Source: Polyrhizophydium stewartii (taxonomy: Eukaryota; Chytridiomycota; Chytridiomycetes; Rhizophydiales). From it: a stretch of DNA of 17,457 nucleotides. Of this stretch, positions 16,359-17,457 are shown in pieces. The stretch lies in assembly GCA_027604665.1 (NCBI GenBank), contig JADGIZ010000140.1, positions 5,800-23,256 on the forward strand, in the 5' to 3' direction. How positions within the stretch are numbered: the stretch's first letter is position 1; every line of letters begins with the position of its first letter. Under the pieces are notes generated by a model that was not told the origin of the DNA, ran no database searches, and saw only the letters and a list, made by a program, of their open reading frames with translations. A program made the position numbers and the translations under genes.

Positions 16359-16502
16359 CCGCCAACCCAGGGTTGTCGGCCCCCTCAAGGGGTCCTTTTG
16401 ACATCCTGTCTGTTCAATCATCTATCAAAAAGCAATTTGTAGCCCTAAAGGGCCGGCCCTTTTGGTAGGGGCGGGCCGGAAGAGAGCGGCGGATGCCGCT
16501 CC
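16359..16502. repeat. GC hairpin cluster ending in a minimal element
   Basis: caaccc-a-gggttg (16363-16375), cccc-tcaa-gggg (16381-16392) and gccct-aa-agggc (16442-16453) precede a GC patch. The cluster ends with gagcggc-ggat-gccgctc (16484-16501). The last is a perfect hairpin made of the shared end motif and its inverse, so it may be the smallest complete element. Confidence 0.8.
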
Positions 16503-16532
16503 AAGAAAAAGAATAAACTAACTTATTTCATC

Positions 16533-16563
16533 GAGGTGGACGTGCCCGCGGTGCGTTCACCTC
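16533..16563. repeat. Hairpin gaggtggacg/cgttcacctc
   Basis: A 10-bp stem with one G-T pair encloses tgcccgcggtg. No second copy was noticed, but the ccacctccacgac words near 16817-16829 resemble its right arm (cacctccacgat). Confidence 0.7.
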
Positions 16564-16751
16564 CACGATTGATTATTTACTGTTTATTCGTGATTCTTAC
16601 TTATTAATCTCTTTTACTCTATCTCATCTTGATTCTGACTAATTCAACCATCTCATTTATTACCGCTTCAATGAAGCTCGACACCACACGAATGGAATGG
16701 TTGAATTGTCAATTGACCTATGTGATTATACTTTATTACTTATACATTATT

Positions 16752-16819
16752 GAGGTTCCGGTCCCCGGCTCTTCGAGCCCGGTCGCGGCGTAGGCCCCTT
16801 ACTAGGGGCCGGCCGCTCC
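16752..16819. repeat. Composite GC element
   Basis: ggctc-ttc-gagcc (16767-16779), cggtcgcgg (16780-16788, also the shared word of the 28-bp units at 13131 and 13159), ggcccct-tact-aggggcc (16793-16810), then the end gccgctcc (16812-16819). Confidence 0.85.
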
Positions 16820-17140
16820 ACCTCCACGACTACTACTACTCATGGCTACAAGGAGTTTAGGTTTGTTAATAAATTGGATCAAGGGGGTGGGCGGTGGATA
16901 TAGAATGCTATGTAAGCAATGTAGACTACAATAAACTAAATAAGGAAGAGGCGATCTGCGATCGCGGCCATACAGATTATTGAGAATATATAATAAAGAA
17001 TCCGAACTAATGAATAATAGCAGCGAAGCTGGTATGTAAAATAGAAGTAGTAGATTAGTTAGAGTAGGTATTATTAAACATATAAACGAGTATGGACTAT
17101 TTATAAGCCCTTGAAAGACTATACTTCGCAAGTTCAACAA
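16802..17140 (-). CDS. Longest open frame (112 codons), unidentified, probably not a gene
   Basis: Starts MLNLRSIVFQ, with a hydrophobic stretch at about residues 18-55 rich in leucine from CTA/TTA codons. It then reads through the GC hairpin gcgatc-tgc-gatcgc (16951-16965) as GRDRR and ends in the GC element at 16793-16819 (SSSSRGGGAAGP). Reading through two non-coding repeat elements and having no recognisable domain argue against a real gene. Confidence 0.12.
   Translation of the reverse strand: MLNLRSIVFQGLINSPYSFICLIIPTLTNLLLLFYIPASLLLFISSDSLLYILNNLYGRDRRSPLPYLVYCSLHCLHSILYPPPTPLIQFINKPKLLVAMSSSSRGGGAAGP
16951..16965. repeat. Hairpin gcgatc-tgc-gatcgc
   Basis: Same arms as 5826-5840 (loop ttt there, tgc here), with different flanks. 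Stem conserved, loop changed. Confidence 0.7.
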
Positions 17141-17273
17141 GATATAACAATCAAGAGTATACCGTAATAAATAACTTCTAAGCAGTTATCTCTAGGGCAT
17201 AGCTTATCCTCCCCTATATTCATTCATTTAATATGAGAGATTAATAATAGGTATAATACTTAAGATCTAATTC

Positions 17274-17382
17274 GTAAGGACGACCCCCCTTAAGGGGGGG
17301 CGGAGTGGCGGGGGCCCCCCTTAGGGGGGCCCCCCCCGATCCTTCAGATCCGGGCCGGGGGCGAGCCCCGCACGCGCCGGCC
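17274..17382. repeat. Terminal composite GC element
   Basis: gtaaggacgaccccc (as at 10266-10280) leads into cccccc-ttaa-gggggg (17284-17299), then cggagtggcg and a large G/C-block hairpin (17301-17336) closely matching 13517-13552, then ccccgat..atccggg (17334-17354), which is the inverted form of the 15470-15490 hairpin with one changed base. gggg-gcga-gcccc follows. The order partly repeats the 13517-13571 element, with the last hairpin in the other orientation. Confidence 0.85.
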
Positions 17383-17457
17383 GATGATTTATAATACACT
17401 CAACCAATAAGTTGGTTTTTGGTTATGTAACTTCAAAATTTGATTTTTTCTGTTTTA

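Noticed and set aside
17284..17336. Rho-independent terminators among the GC hairpins
   Set aside because: The GC stems are not followed by T-runs on either strand in a consistent way, and no genes end next to them.
1..17457. CRISPR array
   Set aside because: Repeats are dispersed, vary in size, and are not separated by regular unique spacers.

Overview
The window is AT-rich DNA (roughly 40% G+C by eye, not counted) studded with short, very GC-rich perfect hairpins. I recognise no protein gene, tRNA or rRNA in it. The longest open frame is 112 codons and stops are frequent in all six frames. I looked on both strands for the most conserved rRNA strings (530 loop, 790 loop, decoding site, peptidyl-transferase centre, sarcin-ricin loop), for TTC-loop signals of tRNAs, and for hallmark residues of cytochrome b and cytochrome oxidase. 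I found only chance partial matches. This was reading by eye, so small rRNA fragments could have been missed.

This texture (AT-rich spacer, almost no genes over 17 kb, dozens of GC-rich palindromic modules) is known from expanded organelle genomes. Two candidates are gene-poor dinoflagellate mitochondrial DNA, which has inverted repeats, fragmented rRNAs and no tRNA genes, and the mitochondrial or plastid DNA of some chlamydomonadalean green algae with palindromic spacers. The dinoflagellate mitochondrion fits the lack of genes best, but this is inference and the assignment is weak.

Layout: 1-1.4 kb holds scattered single hairpins. 1.4-2.7 kb is nearly plain AT-rich spacer with one 28-bp-period direct repeat. 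2.75-4.6 kb carries several GC elements, including one arm of a dispersed inverted repeat (2845-2888 against 6110-6148). 4.6-8.2 kb is sparse, with isolated elements. 8.3-8.5 kb is a compact cluster. 8.64-10.05 kb is almost free of GC elements. 10.1-11.8 kb and 13.1-13.85 kb are dense clusters. 11.9-13.1 kb and 13.85-14.9 kb are sparse. 15.35-17.4 kb is again dense. A hydrophobic 93-codon frame (14990-15271, minus) and the 112-codon frame (16802-17140, minus) are the only coding candidates worth naming, both weak.

The main content is the GC-element system. Elements are built from reusable hairpin modules joined in different orders and orientations. They often end in GCCGCT(C/T)C. Related copies differ in ways that keep base pairing: the same core sits between different but still complementary arms (473-508 and 6469-6505), and two adjacent 28-bp repeat units have identical flanks but different 9-bp palindromic centres (13113-13168). 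The arms of one core-bearing element recur elsewhere with only a trinucleotide loop (10165-10181). Together these look like a family of mobile or recombination-generated hairpins that spread by exchanging loops and stems.
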